Shown in pieces: positions 27,441-36,777 of a stretch of DNA of 64,000 nucleotides (position 1 is the first letter of the stretch; each line of letters starts with the position of its first letter). The DNA is taken from assembly GCF_016908595.1 (NCBI RefSeq), contig NZ_JAFBEC010000001.1, positions 124,001 through 188,000 of the forward strand, written 5' to 3'. A program made the translations under genes and the position numbers. Below the pieces are notes generated by a model that worked only from the letters and a program-made list of their open reading frames with translations, had not been told where the DNA came from and did no database searches. The stretch comes from Geomicrobium sediminis. Its GTDB lineage: Bacteria > Bacillota > Bacilli > Bacillales > Marinococcaceae.

Positions 27441-27450
27441 TTGGTATAAT
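27441..27450 (+). promoter_or_regulatory. Extended -10 promoter before the M29 aminopeptidase
   Basis: TTGGTATAAT contains a consensus TATAAT and a TG element one base upstream. It lies 56 bases before the start codon; the -35 is weak. Confidence 0.45.
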
Positions 27451-27505
27451 TTAAAGATAACTAAGTGAATTGGGATCGTTATTGTAACGGTTAGGAGCTG
27501 AGAAT

Positions 27506-28759
27506 ATGATTAGAGGGAAGTATGAGCTTGTTAGTGAAGAACAGTTGAACAAGTATGCAGAGCTTGCTGTATGGTCGGGTGTGAATGTGCAAAAGAATCA
27601 ATTAGTCATTATACATAGTGACATCGAACATGCTACGTTTGCACGTCTAATCCAAACAACTGCCTATGATGCGGGTGCTTCAAACGTGGTTATCGATTGG
27701 ACAGATGAAGCGTCTACTAAAGAATTTTATTTACATGCAACAAATGATGCCATCGATCACTTTCCTGACTGGCAGATTGCCCGCTATAAGGAGTGGGACA
27801 ATATGGGTGCTGCGTATATCCATATTATTTCTGAAAATCCAGGGGTCTTTAAAGAGGTATCCCCGAAACGGATGAGCCATTTCCAAAAAGTTTCCCGCAC
27901 CAAGTTGAAGGATCATTACGCAAAGACTAGATCCCACGAGGTACGTTGGTGTCTTCTCGCTGTGCCTTCCTTTTCGTGGGCAACTAAAGTATTTCCCCAC
28001 TTATGTAAAGAAGAAGCTTTGCAATTATTATGGCAATTGATCTTACAAGGAGCTCGGGCAGATGGACCAAATCCTATAAAAGAGTGGGAAAATCATGACA
28101 AAGCTTTCGAGTCCCGAAAAAAGTTCTTAAACGACAGCCAGTTCGATGCCTTACATTTTACGAATCGTCGGGGAACTGATTTATTAGTCGGAATGCCTAA
28201 AAATCACCGATATATCGGCGGGGGTGTTAAGGATAAAAAGGGTATCCCATTCTTTCCGAACATTCCCACTGAAGAGATCTTTTCCGCTCCCCACAGAGAT
28301 CAGGTCAATGGCAAACTATTCTCCACTAAACCGCTGATCTATGGAGGAAGTGTCATCGACGATTTCTACCTAACCTTTAAAGAGGGACGGATTACAGACT
28401 ATGATGCCACCACAGGGCAAGAAGCGTTACAACGTCTCATCGAAACCGACGAAGGTTCACATTATCTAGGTGAGATCGCCTTAGTTTCTAACCATTCTCC
28501 TCTGTCTCAAACGAATACTCTCTTTTACAACACCTTATTTGATGAAAATACCGCTTGTCATATTGGAATCGGCAACGCTTCCCCTTCTAACCTTCAAAAT
28601 GGCAGTGACTTATCGAAGGAAGAATTGAAAGAAGCCGGACTAAATACTTCACTCCTGTTAATCAATGTGACCTTTGGTACCGAAGATATGAAAGTAGTAG
28701 GTATTAAAGAAGACAAAACTAAAGTCCTTTTACTGAAAGATGGGGATTTTCAATTCTAA
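27506..28759 (+). CDS. M29 family aminopeptidase (AmpS-like)
   Basis: A 417-residue metalloaminopeptidase of the M29 (aminopeptidase T/AmpS) family, which removes N-terminal residues from peptides in the cytoplasm. Conserved parts include AVWSGVNVQKNQLVII at the start, NIPTEEIFSAPHRDQVNG (about 250-267) with the first metal-binding Glu, and ETDEGSHYLGEIALVSNHSP and ENTACHIGIGNA, which carry the other Glu, His and His/Asp ligands. Length is standard. The start has TTAGGAG seven to ten bases upstream. It is followed by the BAAT-like gene after 54 bases. Confidence 0.92.
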   Translation: MIRGKYELVSEEQLNKYAELAVWSGVNVQKNQLVIIHSDIEHATFARLIQTTAYDAGASNVVIDWTDEASTKEFYLHATNDAIDHFPDWQIARYKEWDNMGAAYIHIISENPGVFKEVSPKRMSHFQKVSRTKLKDHYAKTRSHEVRWCLLAVPSFSWATKVFPHLCKEEALQLLWQLILQGARADGPNPIKEWENHDKAFESRKKFLNDSQFDALHFTNRRGTDLLVGMPKNHRYIGGGVKDKKGIPFFPNIPTEEIFSAPHRDQVNGKLFSTKPLIYGGSVIDDFYLTFKEGRITDYDATTGQEALQRLIETDEGSHYLGEIALVSNHSPLSQTNTLFYNTLFDENTACHIGIGNASPSNLQNGSDLSKEELKEAGLNTSLLLINVTFGTEDMKVVGIKEDKTKVLLLKDGDFQF

Positions 28760-28813
28760 CTTGGCTACTACTGAAGTATTTTGAGTAATTAATAATTAGA
28801 GGGGAATTATAGA

Positions 28814-30082
28814 ATGACAAAACCTACGGTAACGATCACACCAAGACAATCCTATATAGACGAGGATGTAACCATCATAATAAGTGGATGCAACCCCGGT
28901 GAAGAAGTCTCATTATATGCATACGTAACAGACGATGAAAGTGAACCGTTTATGTCAAAAGCTACGTTTATTACGGATACAAAAGGCCAGGTACTGATCT
29001 CTAAAGTGGCACCTATTTCTGGGAATTATAATGAAGTAGATGTGAACGGCATATTCTGGTCAATGTCCCATGAAACGAAAAAACACGGTCATTACTTCAC
29101 AAAAACGACTGCAAAGGAATTAAAGATTACGATTAAGTTAGAAATCAATAATGAAGTTGTTGATGAGGTTCTAATCGAAAGATATTTTGATAAAGGCGAG
29201 GTCACCAGAACCGATGTTAATCAAGACGGTACAGTTGGTACCTTGTATCAACCAATTTATGAAGGAAACTATCAAAATATCATATTGTTAGCAGGGTCAG
29301 ATGGGGGACGTTTAGAACATTCAGCAGCTCTCCTAGCTTCTAAAGGATTTAACGTGCTAGATCTCTCGTATTTTAATCAATCAGGGGTACCAAAAGATCT
29401 CGAAAACATTCCTTTGGAGTATTTTAAGAGTTCAATAGAACTTCTAAAGAAAATTACCGATAATCACGAAAAAGTAACGCTTGTTGGTTATTCAAGAGGT
29501 GCTGAACTGGCACTTTTGTTAGCATCGGAATACGATGAGTTTAATGCGGTTGTTGCAGGGGCACCGAGTGCATACATAACATCTGGATTAAGAAATTCGA
29601 TTTACGCACCAATCAACTCGTGGACAATTAACGGTGAAGCTAAACCCTATCTTAAGTTCCGTTATCGTCCCAGTACTATGCTTTATTTCATAAGTAAATG
29701 GTTAACAAAAAAGCCAGTATCCTTTAAAGGAATTTGGGATAGCAGCCTCAAGACTACGATTAATGAAGAGGTCAGAATAAAAGCAGAAAATATTAAAGCC
29801 CCAGTTCTTCTCCTCTCAGGTACTGATGACGAAATCTGGCCGTCTTCCTTATTTTCCGAAGAAATAAAAAGTCGGTTACCACAAACAGAACATTTCTATT
29901 TTGAAAATGCAGGACATTTTCTTTCTTTTCCTTACGCTCTACCCAACATGCCTTCTACTATTTATGAACACGTTGGTGGAGGAATGGTAATGAAATATGG
30001 AGGAACGCAATCTGCCAATGCCAATGCTGCCAAGGAATCTTGGCCCATCATAGTATCTTTTTTACAAAGACACGCTTGTTAA
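28814..30082 (+). CDS. Acyl-CoA thioesterase/BAAT-family hydrolase
   Basis: A 422-residue protein of the bile-acid-CoA:amino-acid N-acyltransferase/acyl-CoA thioesterase family. An N-terminal Ig-like domain (TVTITPRQSYIDEDVTI, SGNYNEVDVNGIFWSM) is followed by an alpha/beta hydrolase domain. The nucleophile elbow is GYSRGAELALLLAS (about 222-235) with Ser, and the His is in ENAGHFLSFPYALP. Bacterial members likely cleave or transfer acyl groups from CoA or similar. The start has TTAGAGGGG. Possibly in an operon with the aminopeptidase. Confidence 0.87.
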   Translation: MTKPTVTITPRQSYIDEDVTIIISGCNPGEEVSLYAYVTDDESEPFMSKATFITDTKGQVLISKVAPISGNYNEVDVNGIFWSMSHETKKHGHYFTKTTAKELKITIKLEINNEVVDEVLIERYFDKGEVTRTDVNQDGTVGTLYQPIYEGNYQNIILLAGSDGGRLEHSAALLASKGFNVLDLSYFNQSGVPKDLENIPLEYFKSSIELLKKITDNHEKVTLVGYSRGAELALLLASEYDEFNAVVAGAPSAYITSGLRNSIYAPINSWTINGEAKPYLKFRYRPSTMLYFISKWLTKKPVSFKGIWDSSLKTTINEEVRIKAENIKAPVLLLSGTDDEIWPSSLFSEEIKSRLPQTEHFYFENAGHFLSFPYALPNMPSTIYEHVGGGMVMKYGGTQSANANAAKESWPIIVSFLQRHAC

Positions 30083-30213
30083 CCCAATGAATGATAGAAA
30101 TTTTGTAAGAGAAACCAACTGCCATAAAAGTAGCTGGTTTATTGTTAGAGTACTTAATTAATGATAGTGACATTATAAATCTTCATTCAAACCGATCTTT
30201 TACTATCTTCACT

Positions 30214-30735
30214 TCAGATCTGAAGACAACATTCCATATACAATACTGTCTGTCCATTCATCTTTTTTTTCCAAAAATCTTGTATGAAATGCGCTTCCTT
30301 TCTCATACCTATTCGCTCACATAATTTTTGTGAAGCTATATTCCGTGCATCAAGATTTGCTTGGATGCGATGTACAGAAAATTCATCAAATAGTTTATAG
30401 ACTAAACTACTTATTGCTTCCGTTGCCAACCCTTTTCCTGATACTTCATTCGAGAAACTATATCCAATCTCAACAGTATCTTTCATATCTGTATACCATA
30501 CTGATAAATCACCAATGACTCTATTCCCATTTTCAACCGCCAAACTCAACATAGAGTCTTTTGATAATGAACAATTGGTTAGCTTTTTATTAAATTCTCC
30601 CTCTAAATCTTCATGTACCCATTTATCATGCAGGAGGTATTTACAAGTATCATCGTTATTATAGATTTTAAATACATCAAGTGAGTCATTACTTTCAAAT
30701 GGTCTGATTGTTAATCTTTCAGTGTTAAAATTCAA
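30214..30735 (-). CDS. GNAT family N-acetyltransferase (RimJ/RimL-like)
   Basis: A 173-residue acetyltransferase. TERLTIRPFESNDSLDVFKI is the RimL-type start. Acetyl-CoA binding motif A is VEIGYSFSNEVSGKGLATEA (about 91-110), and ANLDARNIASQKLCERIGMR is motif B. RimJ/L-type GNATs acetylate ribosomal proteins, other proteins or small molecules. The start is TTG at 30735, seven bases after GAGGGATG. Acceptor unknown. Confidence 0.88.
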   Translation of the reverse strand: MNFNTERLTIRPFESNDSLDVFKIYNNDDTCKYLLHDKWVHEDLEGEFNKKLTNCSLSKDSMLSLAVENGNRVIGDLSVWYTDMKDTVEIGYSFSNEVSGKGLATEAISSLVYKLFDEFSVHRIQANLDARNIASQKLCERIGMRKEAHFIQDFWKKKMNGQTVLYMECCLQI

Positions 30736-30867
30736 CGAAACACATCCCTCATAACTATAATTTCAGGCGTTACAGGATTGCTCTCTAAAATAGAGTATCC
30801 ATTTAATTCCACTTAAGATTTTGTTAGGATTATAGTAATAACATGTACTTCATTAGGAGAGAACATT

Positions 30868-30993
30868 ATGCCGTACTCAGAAATCGCAGTAGCAACTACC
30901 GCCATTCAAATTATTACAATCTTAGGGGTTATAACAATCGTATCTTTTCTTTTTTATATACTTATTAAAGCACTTAAGAAAGTTAATGATTAG
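30868..30993 (+). CDS. Very small membrane protein, 41 aa
   Basis: ATG with TAGGAGAG seven bases upstream. One hydrophobic span IITILGVITIVSFLFYILI is followed by a basic end KALKKVND, giving a likely single-pass protein with its C-terminus inside. Unrecognised. The good binding site and membrane-like composition support it. Confidence 0.55.
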   Translation: MPYSEIAVATTAIQIITILGVITIVSFLFYILIKALKKVND

Positions 30994-31161
30994 TAAATGA
31001 ACTCACTGAACCTTTTTATATACAGGTAATTGAAAAATGGATCTTAGGAATCGAGAAGAAATTTTACCGTTTTTCCTTGATTTGTTTACTACCTCCTATA
31101 GAACCCGTAGTCATACTGCTGTTCTTTATCTAACTCAATACTTTCTTGTAGAAATTAATCT

Positions 31162-31596
31162 TCAAATCCCGATCCCTTCGTAATAAAACCTTGTAATGTC
31201 CCATGCATAATAAATTGAAATAATAATTACCAAAAGTAATACTGACCAATGCGATGCATACTTTTTATCCGCAAGTAAGATTAAAATATACCATCCTGCA
31301 AGCATAATTATAGGCGTTCCAATATAAAGCCAATTCTCTGGATACCAAAACAATGTAGAGAGAAAAATATTGTAAACAATGATTGAGCCTGAAATAACAT
31401 AATAATAAGATTTGCTTAGGTGGATTTGTTTAATGTACGTATAAGACCATAGGATTGAAAAGATTGCCAACATAATAAATACAGATGCATTCAAACTTCC
31501 ACCAAATCCAGATCCAAAAATATAAAAAAAACTAAATACAGACAAGAACACTAACAATATAAAAAAGCCAATATGGACCCAAGCATTTTTGGTCAT
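31162..31596 (-). CDS. Membrane protein of unknown function, 144 aa
   Basis: Five hydrophobic segments (WVHIGFFILLVFLSVFSFF, ASVFIMLAIFSILWSYTYI, YYYVISGSIIVYNIFLST, IGTPIIMLAGWYILILL, VLLLVIIISIYYAWDI) cover nearly all of the protein. The start ATG follows TGGAGG by seven bases. No motif recognised. Confidence 0.7.
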   Translation of the reverse strand: MTKNAWVHIGFFILLVFLSVFSFFYIFGSGFGGSLNASVFIMLAIFSILWSYTYIKQIHLSKSYYYVISGSIIVYNIFLSTLFWYPENWLYIGTPIIMLAGWYILILLADKKYASHWSVLLLVIIISIYYAWDITRFYYEGIGI

Positions 31597-31805
31597 GGAT
31601 AGACCTCCAGAATTATATGTGAACCTTTAAAAAGTATTCAACAGACAAAGATTTCTAAAACATTTGCATTTATTGTACAGCATCATTTCAAGTTTATGAA
31701 TTCCAAAAGCATAGGCCAGTATATATTGTTGATGTTACAAACTTCTGAGAAACGATGTCTCCCTTAATTAAACAAAACGCCCAATTGTTTAATAGCATAT
31801 TTAAA

Positions 31806-31970
31806 TTAAATCTTTCCAGATGCACACCATGCTGTATGCAAAATAGCCATGAATTTTCCAATCTCTAACCCCGATTGATTGAATGCCGCTTTTTCAATAT
31901 TAATTTCTCTTCCAACAAAGTTGCCAGTTGTTGAACCGATCTGTGACTTCTCACCAAATTGCAGGAGCAT
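31806..31970 (-). CDS. Small protein of unknown function, 54 aa
   Basis: ATG at 31970 with AGAGGT seven bases upstream opens a 54-residue soluble frame (LLQFGEKSQIGSTTGNFVGR, ending AILHTAWCASGKI). It is unrelated to the neighbouring membrane genes and could be a fragment of a larger lost gene. It ends next to a copy of the dispersed repeat. Confidence 0.45.
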   Translation of the reverse strand: MLLQFGEKSQIGSTTGNFVGREINIEKAAFNQSGLEIGKFMAILHTAWCASGKI

Positions 31971-32020
31971 CTATTGACCTCTTTATAATGTAATGGTAAT
32001 AATTGGGAGGGGTGTATATT

Positions 32021-32278
32021 TTGAAGAAGGTAAGCAACATACTAGGTGTGCTTATGGTTATTTTTGTAATAATTGACCTCACACTTTTTATTTCAGGAAG
32101 TTCTTTTAGCTTATTTTTCACAATCCCTTTAATTTTTGGTGCGTTTTTATTAGTACAAAATATAATTGGGAAAAAAGAAAACACTCTTTCCAGAGGTTTC
32201 ATTATTTTTAATTATATCTTGATTTCATTACTTTTTATACTTTCTATATGGCGGATTTGGCTTGATTTTTTTGCATAA
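32021..32278 (+). CDS. Small membrane protein, 85 aa, paralog of the 23868-24113 gene
   Basis: The TTG at 32021 is eight bases after GGGAGGGG and gives KKVSNILGVLMVIFVIID. The central IPLIFGAFLLVQNIIGKKENT and final IWRIWLDFFA are shared with the other copy. Three hydrophobic segments. The GKKENT loop between spans two and three is the best conserved part. Function unknown. Confidence 0.72.
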   Translation: MKKVSNILGVLMVIFVIIDLTLFISGSSFSLFFTIPLIFGAFLLVQNIIGKKENTLSRGFIIFNYILISLLFILSIWRIWLDFFA

Positions 32279-32450
32279 ATGATTTTATAACTATCAATTA
32301 TTTATGCTTCTTTGTTGTACTCTTATTGATATACATAATGATCCATATAAGTTACACAAAACCACAACGTGTTAATCTATAAAATTAAACAGTAGCACCT
32401 ATGGTTAAAGTAATTAAACTTGGATAATTACATGAAAGAGCATGATGTGT

Positions 32451-32804
32451 TTAATTCAATGTGATGGACTTTTCAAATTCTTCTCCATCCACTGTAACCC
32501 AAGTCATATCAATATCTATTGGATTATCAACGGTTTGTGCACATCCTCTACAACCGCTATTATCTGTGTGCATACCGTTTTGATCTAGAGGAATCCCAAG
32601 TTTAGTTATACCTGTACTTGAAACAAAACCAAAAGTATCTATATCTTCTGGATTACTCGGTAAATACGTGAATGTTATAGAACTCGTTTCCTCTGCTTCA
32701 AACTCCACATTCCATACATCACCCTCATAGCTTTTCTCCATTATTTCACTACAACCAGCCAGAAAGAGAGTGAACGTTAATAATAATAAAACTATTCTTT
32801 TCAT
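32451..32804 (-). CDS. Small lipoprotein with CxxC motif, 117 aa
   Basis: MKRIVLLLLTFTLFLAGC is a clear lipoprotein signal (lipobox LAGC). The mature part is beta-rich, with TSSITFTYLPSNPEDIDTFG and the motif SGCRGCAQ near residue 84, whose two cysteines could form a disulfide or bind metal. No known family recognised. The ATG follows a GGGGGG site. Confidence 0.7.
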   Translation of the reverse strand: MKRIVLLLLTFTLFLAGCSEIMEKSYEGDVWNVEFEAEETSSITFTYLPSNPEDIDTFGFVSSTGITKLGIPLDQNGMHTDNSGCRGCAQTVDNPIDIDMTWVTVDGEEFEKSITLN

Positions 32805-33022
32805 ATATGACCCCCCTATACATATTTCAGTTTAAATAGCATGCTACATTATAAAGAATATTAAGTGATATTAATTTATTGTTTTTGACTACTACATTCA
32901 CTTACATTAAAGCGACCGATTGTTTAAGACTGCTTTAATTTTTATAAAATAGATACAAAGAAACACCCATCAACAAGACACCAATTACCCGTTGAATAAG
33001 GAGCGCAATGCATGCGCACCCT

Positions 33023-33226
33023 CTAGTCTTTCTTATTCTTTTTGCGATAGAAAAAGAACACAACCAGTCCTATTACTACAACACCAATTAATACTCTTGT
33101 TATGATGTAAGTCCAATTTAAATCGCTTTCGCCACCGTTACCAACGTTAATCCAAAGGATAGTTATGATACCTAATAGGATTGTTATTATACCTGTCGTA
33201 TGGAATGCTTTTTGATCAGTTGACAT
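33023..33226 (-). CDS. Small two-span membrane protein, 67 aa
   Basis: Two hydrophobic spans (TGIITILLGIITILWINV and ITRVLIGVVVIGLVVFFF), followed by a basic end YRKKNKKD. The ATG has GGAGC seven bases upstream. Unrecognised. Confidence 0.6.
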   Translation of the reverse strand: MSTDQKAFHTTGIITILLGIITILWINVGNGGESDLNWTYIITRVLIGVVVIGLVVFFFYRKKNKKD

Positions 33227-33500
33227 CTTTTAAGCTCCAAGTGATTAATTTAATAATTTATCCCACTCCCATCTTGGAATCCCAGGCTCATCTTCGACAT
33301 ACGTATTACAATCAAAACTACTCTGAATGTTTTTCCAAATCCACGTTTAGCATTTTGGGTCGATCGTTAAACATATAACAAGTATTGTTACATCAATCTC
33401 TTATGGGCAATTCTATGCTGGCATCATAATGAACACTCAATTTCATGTATCCTGTCTAAACCTGATCGTTCATGCTAGGATCAACAGTGGAGGTGATCCT

Positions 33501-33884
33501 ATGTTAAAGATATTTGCTGCCATACTATCCCCTTTTGTATTTTCCTTACTCATTGGTATTTATCAAATACCAAAGTTCATCTTAAATAGTACTTTCCCGT
33601 CTTTTCCTTTAGACTCCTATTATCTGATCTTCTTAATCTATGCTTTGCCAGCTTATTTGCTTCTGGCTGTACCTGCTTCATTCATCATAGAACATATCAA
33701 TAAAGGAATTCGTTGGGTGAATTACTCCGTTGCTGGTGTTCTTGGCGGCCTAATGATTTATTTCGTCAATAACTCTCCTATAGATTGGGAGATATTATTA
33801 TACTTATTGGCAGGATTATCATTCTACGTTTCCTTAAAAGTACTGGAGATATCTAAACGCAAAAATGATTTCTACATAAAGTAA
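33501..33884 (+). CDS. Membrane protein of unknown function, 127 aa
   Basis: The ATG at 33501 follows GTGGAGGTGATCCT. Four hydrophobic spans (IFAAILSPFVFSLLIGI, YYLIFLIYALPAYLLLAV, WVNYSVAGVLGGLMIYFV, ILLYLLAGLSFYVSLKV). A frame extending 24 codons further upstream has no binding site. A hairpin copy of the dispersed repeat lies just after its stop. Confidence 0.7.
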   Translation: MLKIFAAILSPFVFSLLIGIYQIPKFILNSTFPSFPLDSYYLIFLIYALPAYLLLAVPASFIIEHINKGIRWVNYSVAGVLGGLMIYFVNNSPIDWEILLYLLAGLSFYVSLKVLEISKRKNDFYIK

Positions 33885-34155
33885 TTCAAAGCGCAACCTC
33901 TGTCATTACAGGATTGCGCCCTATTGTGGAATTAAGCTCGCTTGTTGAATAGTGGCCATAAGAGGGCTTCGAATTATCGAGTTTTACTCGTTCGACTGTC
34001 TGGGAGGATACTCTTTTTTGTAGTGTGAAAACCTTGAAAGGCTATGGTCTTAGTTATGGAATTCGTTCATAAATTTATATTCTTCATAAATTCTTTGTGG
34101 TCCTTAAAATATATACTCCCAACAATCTTTAAAGATCACAGAGAGTCAGCCTACA
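33885..34155. repeat. Intergenic region carrying a dispersed hairpin repeat
   Basis: At 33891-33919 GCGCAA...CTGT-loop-ACAG...TTGCGC folds into a hairpin and is followed by CCTATTGTGGAATTAAGC. Related copies are at 36650-36690 (best), and fragments at 31773, 32911, 30764 and 38012. Nothing else is recognised in this stretch. Confidence 0.5.
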
Positions 34156-34434
34156 TTAGCAAATGGATACCTCACCTTTTATAATTTCAGCGGTAACTCC
34201 GTCAACGGTATTTGTACCTTCTTCGCAGTGTTCTTCTTTTTCCCACTCTACAATATAGTTTCCCCATCGTTTTTTTATAGATAACATTTCGATTTCTTCG
34301 TCTTCATTACTGTTTTTATCAATTACTGACGAAAGTGCTTCTTCTTCTGATATTTCCGGCTCTACGTTCAAGCGCCAAAAAACAACGATTAATATAGCAC
34401 AAATTAATACGGTAATAAGGATTTTAATTTTCAT
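34156..34434 (-). CDS. Small membrane-anchored protein, 92 aa
   Basis: An N-terminal hydrophobic anchor (IKILITVLICAILIVVFW) is followed by an acidic extracellular-type region and a final domain with KKRWGNYIVEWEKEEHC and VDGVTAEIIKGEVSIC, with two cysteines. The second ATG (34434) is better spaced from GAGGT than the first at 34443. No family recognised. Confidence 0.6.
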   Translation of the reverse strand: MKIKILITVLICAILIVVFWRLNVEPEISEEEALSSVIDKNSNEDEEIEMLSIKKRWGNYIVEWEKEEHCEEGTNTVDGVTAEIIKGEVSIC

Positions 34435-34586
34435 ATTATTCATACCTCTACCTAGTTATTTTGGAATGGCAATAGTAACTTGAACACTTTTTTAAAGGTC
34501 TACTATTTATTCCTGAAAAGGTAAATGTCTAGGCGAAGTTCAGAGGAAATACCAACCATTTGACAGCTAGTTTAATTCCCTATGCT

Positions 34587-34766
34587 TTATTTTTTTCGTA
34601 TTATATTAAATTCCGCCCATAGAAGCATCAGAATTGCCAAAACTAGAGCTATAATCGCCCCTATATGGAACATTTCGACTCCCATTATCCCCAATAAACG
34701 CTCAAACTGATCTTCGCCCATAGTTTGGATTGGATCAAAGTTTGCTCCGTAAATAACAGTGAGCAT
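34587..34766 (-). CDS. Small membrane protein, 59 aa, possibly 5'-truncated
   Basis: The frame gives LTVIYGANFDPIQTMGEDQF, then a single span HIGAIIALVLAILMLLW and EFNIIRKK. It stays open for ten more codons upstream (IDEGHFTPY) to an ATA behind AGAGGG, so the visible ATG, which has no binding site, may be internal and the real start lost. Unrecognised. Confidence 0.4.
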   Translation of the reverse strand: MLTVIYGANFDPIQTMGEDQFERLLGIMGVEMFHIGAIIALVLAILMLLWAEFNIIRKK

Positions 34767-34842
34767 ATATGGCGTGAAATGTCCCTCATCTATGGCCCTC
34801 TAAAAAAGAGCTATCTATTTTAATTGAAAACAGCAAGTTTAT

Positions 34843-35775
34843 TTATTTTAAGAATATTCTTTGAGTGGGATATACATCAGCAGCATCATAATTTCCTTCT
34901 TCAATTTCATAAGGGTAAGAAAATGCAATAAGTTGATAAGATGGATTTCCATCAATATCATCAGGAAGTTCAATTTCCAAAACACCTGTTTTATCTTTAT
35001 CAACTTTAGTAAATAAAACATCTTTACCATTTAAAGGTACTTGTTTCCAATCAAGCAAAGCAATTACTGCATATGTTACATCTCGATCATAAATATTGCC
35101 TAAATTCAAATATAAACTTTCACCTTTGTCTGCGTCATTAATTAATTCAAACTCACCTTCGGAACGTGACAAGAAAGAGTCAAAGTTCACCTCATCAATA
35201 TTATTTACCTCTACATTTTGGTCGAACTCTTTCTTATTAACTTCTTGAGATACAGCTCTCCTAATTGGATAGGCTGTATTAGAATCATAACCAAATTCTT
35301 CATCAATGTCTTGTAATTGAATGTTTGGCGAGATTATATTTAAAATTGATACTTCATTTGCTTGCTGATCTGGATATATTTTAAAGTCAATCTTTTCAAT
35401 ACCGTTGGATTTTACTGTATAGTCGACACTAGATACAGTCTCTTCATCAGTATAAAAATCTTTCTGAATATAATCCTCAAATACAAGCAGTTTAAATTCT
35501 AAATCATTCGGATAATACTGTCCCATTTCAAAAGTTAAATTGTACTCGTCATCATATTTAGCATCAATGTATGTGTCAATAATTATTTCTTTATCATCAT
35601 ACAAGCCATAAGATAAAACCATACTGTCTTTATCTACCATGCCAGTTATATCATCTTCACTTCTTTGAATGTCATCATCTATGTTGGCATTACTTTCACT
35701 ATTACTATTGCATGACATTAGTAAACTAATACCTAATATAAGTACTATACATTTAGTGGGTTTAAGTATATTCAT
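34843..35775 (-). CDS. Acidic lipoprotein of unknown function, 310 aa
   Basis: The signal KCIVLILGISLLMSC has lipobox LMSC. The mature protein is very acidic and beta-rich (LTFEMGQYYPNDLEFKLLVF, VTYAVIALLDWKQVPLNGKD, NPSYQLIAFSYPYEIEEGNY), perhaps with two similar domains. The ATG follows CAAGGAG. The acidity fits a surface protein of a halotolerant organism. No family recognised. Confidence 0.75.
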   Translation of the reverse strand: MNILKPTKCIVLILGISLLMSCNSNSESNANIDDDIQRSEDDITGMVDKDSMVLSYGLYDDKEIIIDTYIDAKYDDEYNLTFEMGQYYPNDLEFKLLVFEDYIQKDFYTDEETVSSVDYTVKSNGIEKIDFKIYPDQQANEVSILNIISPNIQLQDIDEEFGYDSNTAYPIRRAVSQEVNKKEFDQNVEVNNIDEVNFDSFLSRSEGEFELINDADKGESLYLNLGNIYDRDVTYAVIALLDWKQVPLNGKDVLFTKVDKDKTGVLEIELPDDIDGNPSYQLIAFSYPYEIEEGNYDAADVYPTQRIFLK

Positions 35776-35824
35776 GCACTCCTTGTATTTCTCGCCGTGA
35801 AAATTCCACGGCGAGAATCAATAT

Positions 35825-36148
35825 TTAATAACTTTTTCTTGTGTTAAATGTTAAATCTTTGTACCCGGATTTTCTACCAATATGTTCTCCTGCCGCATAA
35901 TGATCTCGTGTCAACCCTACATTAGCCTTGTCAAACATAGCTCCAGCATAATTATGATTTCTTCTTGTATCTGTACCCTGAGCTATTTTTCCACCTCTAT
36001 AGTATAGTTTTGCTACTGCTCGAATTTGATCTAAGTTGGTGTTAGCATTAGTTTTTGCCCATCCTTTGTAACTAGTGCCTTTTTGAACCGTAGTACTCCC
36101 CCATACACGAGGGTTTGCAAATGTTGTAAAACCATCCCCAGCTTGCAT
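35825..36148 (-). CDS. Small basic, possibly exported protein, 107 aa; likely lost its N-terminus
   Basis: The product is aromatic and basic (RVWGSTTVQKGTSYKGWAKT, AKLYYRGGKIAQGTDTRRNH), the style of small secreted proteins, yet has no signal peptide in frame. Just upstream another frame encodes a hydrophobic stretch (LGLIVAIVGIITGTINFII) that could be the displaced membrane or signal part. The binding site before ATG 36148 is poor. It may be a 5'-damaged gene. Family not recognised. Confidence 0.45.
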   Translation of the reverse strand: MQAGDGFTTFANPRVWGSTTVQKGTSYKGWAKTNANTNLDQIRAVAKLYYRGGKIAQGTDTRRNHNYAGAMFDKANVGLTRDHYAAGEHIGRKSGYKDLTFNTRKSY

Positions 36149-36414
36149 TATAGCTTTCAGTTAAGTCTAATTGATAATTAGCACAACAAATTATAAAATT
36201 TATTGTACCTGTAATAATACCTACTATAGCAACTATTAATCCTAATACTTTGAGTACAGATTAACTGCTAAACCTCCCCACAGCTTTCATCTCAAGCAGG
36301 ATAATAAAACAGAACATATAAAAACAGTGCGGGACCTATGGCCATTGATACAACTCCAATTAGAAATACAACATCTTCTAATGTAAAGAAGTCTTCATCA
36401 TATTCAACATTCGC
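36149..36414. other. Intergenic stretch with gene fragments
   Basis: It holds the displaced hydrophobic coding remnant mentioned for the 107-aa gene and a 43-codon minus-strand frame (36292-36423, containing FFTLEDVVFLIGVVSMAIG) without a convincing start. No intact gene seen. Confidence 0.35.
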
Positions 36415-36452
36415 AGAAAACAAGCAAGGTAGCTAATTTACCCTGCTTGTTC
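36415..36452 (-). terminator. Terminator after the 65-aa fragment
   Basis: Minus strand AACAAGCAGGGTAA / TTACC-TTGCTTGTT stem with a short loop followed by TTTTC, immediately downstream of the stop at 36458. Confidence 0.65.
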
Positions 36453-36457
36453 CCTGC

Positions 36458-36655
36458 TCATATATCTTTCCAATCAAATTCTTCATTTTCTATAAAGTTT
36501 GTATCGAGTGTTCCTAAGATCTCATAATTCCCAGTATGATTGTTTACAATTTCTGTCCGAATTAGGGTCAGTCCTTGTGAATAGTAACTGGAGGCTTTAT
36601 CATTTGCATCTTCTGCACTATATAAATTAAATATGCTACATGTTAAAAAGCGCAA
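36458..36655 (-). pseudogene. C-terminal fragment of an unknown protein, 65 codons
   Basis: The first codons (TTG CGC) lie inside a dispersed-repeat hairpin and have no separate start signals. The rest (AEDANDKASSYYSQGLTLIR, NHTGNYEILGTLDTNFIEN) looks like the end of a larger protein, and it is followed by a proper terminator. I read it as the 3' end of a gene cut by the repeat insertion. Not recognised. Confidence 0.4.
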
Positions 36656-36690
36656 TCCCTCTTACAGGATGGCGCCCGATTGTTAATGGA
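36648..36690. repeat. Dispersed hairpin repeat copy
   Basis: GCGCAATCC-loop-GGATGGCGC followed by CCGATTGTTAATGGAAT, closely matching the element at 33891-33930. A hairpin plus a conserved CCGATTGTT tail is the common pattern. Confidence 0.5.
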
Positions 36691-36777
36691 ATAAAGATAA
36701 GTAACTGCAGTAAACTAAAGATTCAAGATAAGCATGAGCTAGGGTGGGGTACTTCCTAAACAGGAAGTACCCTACAT

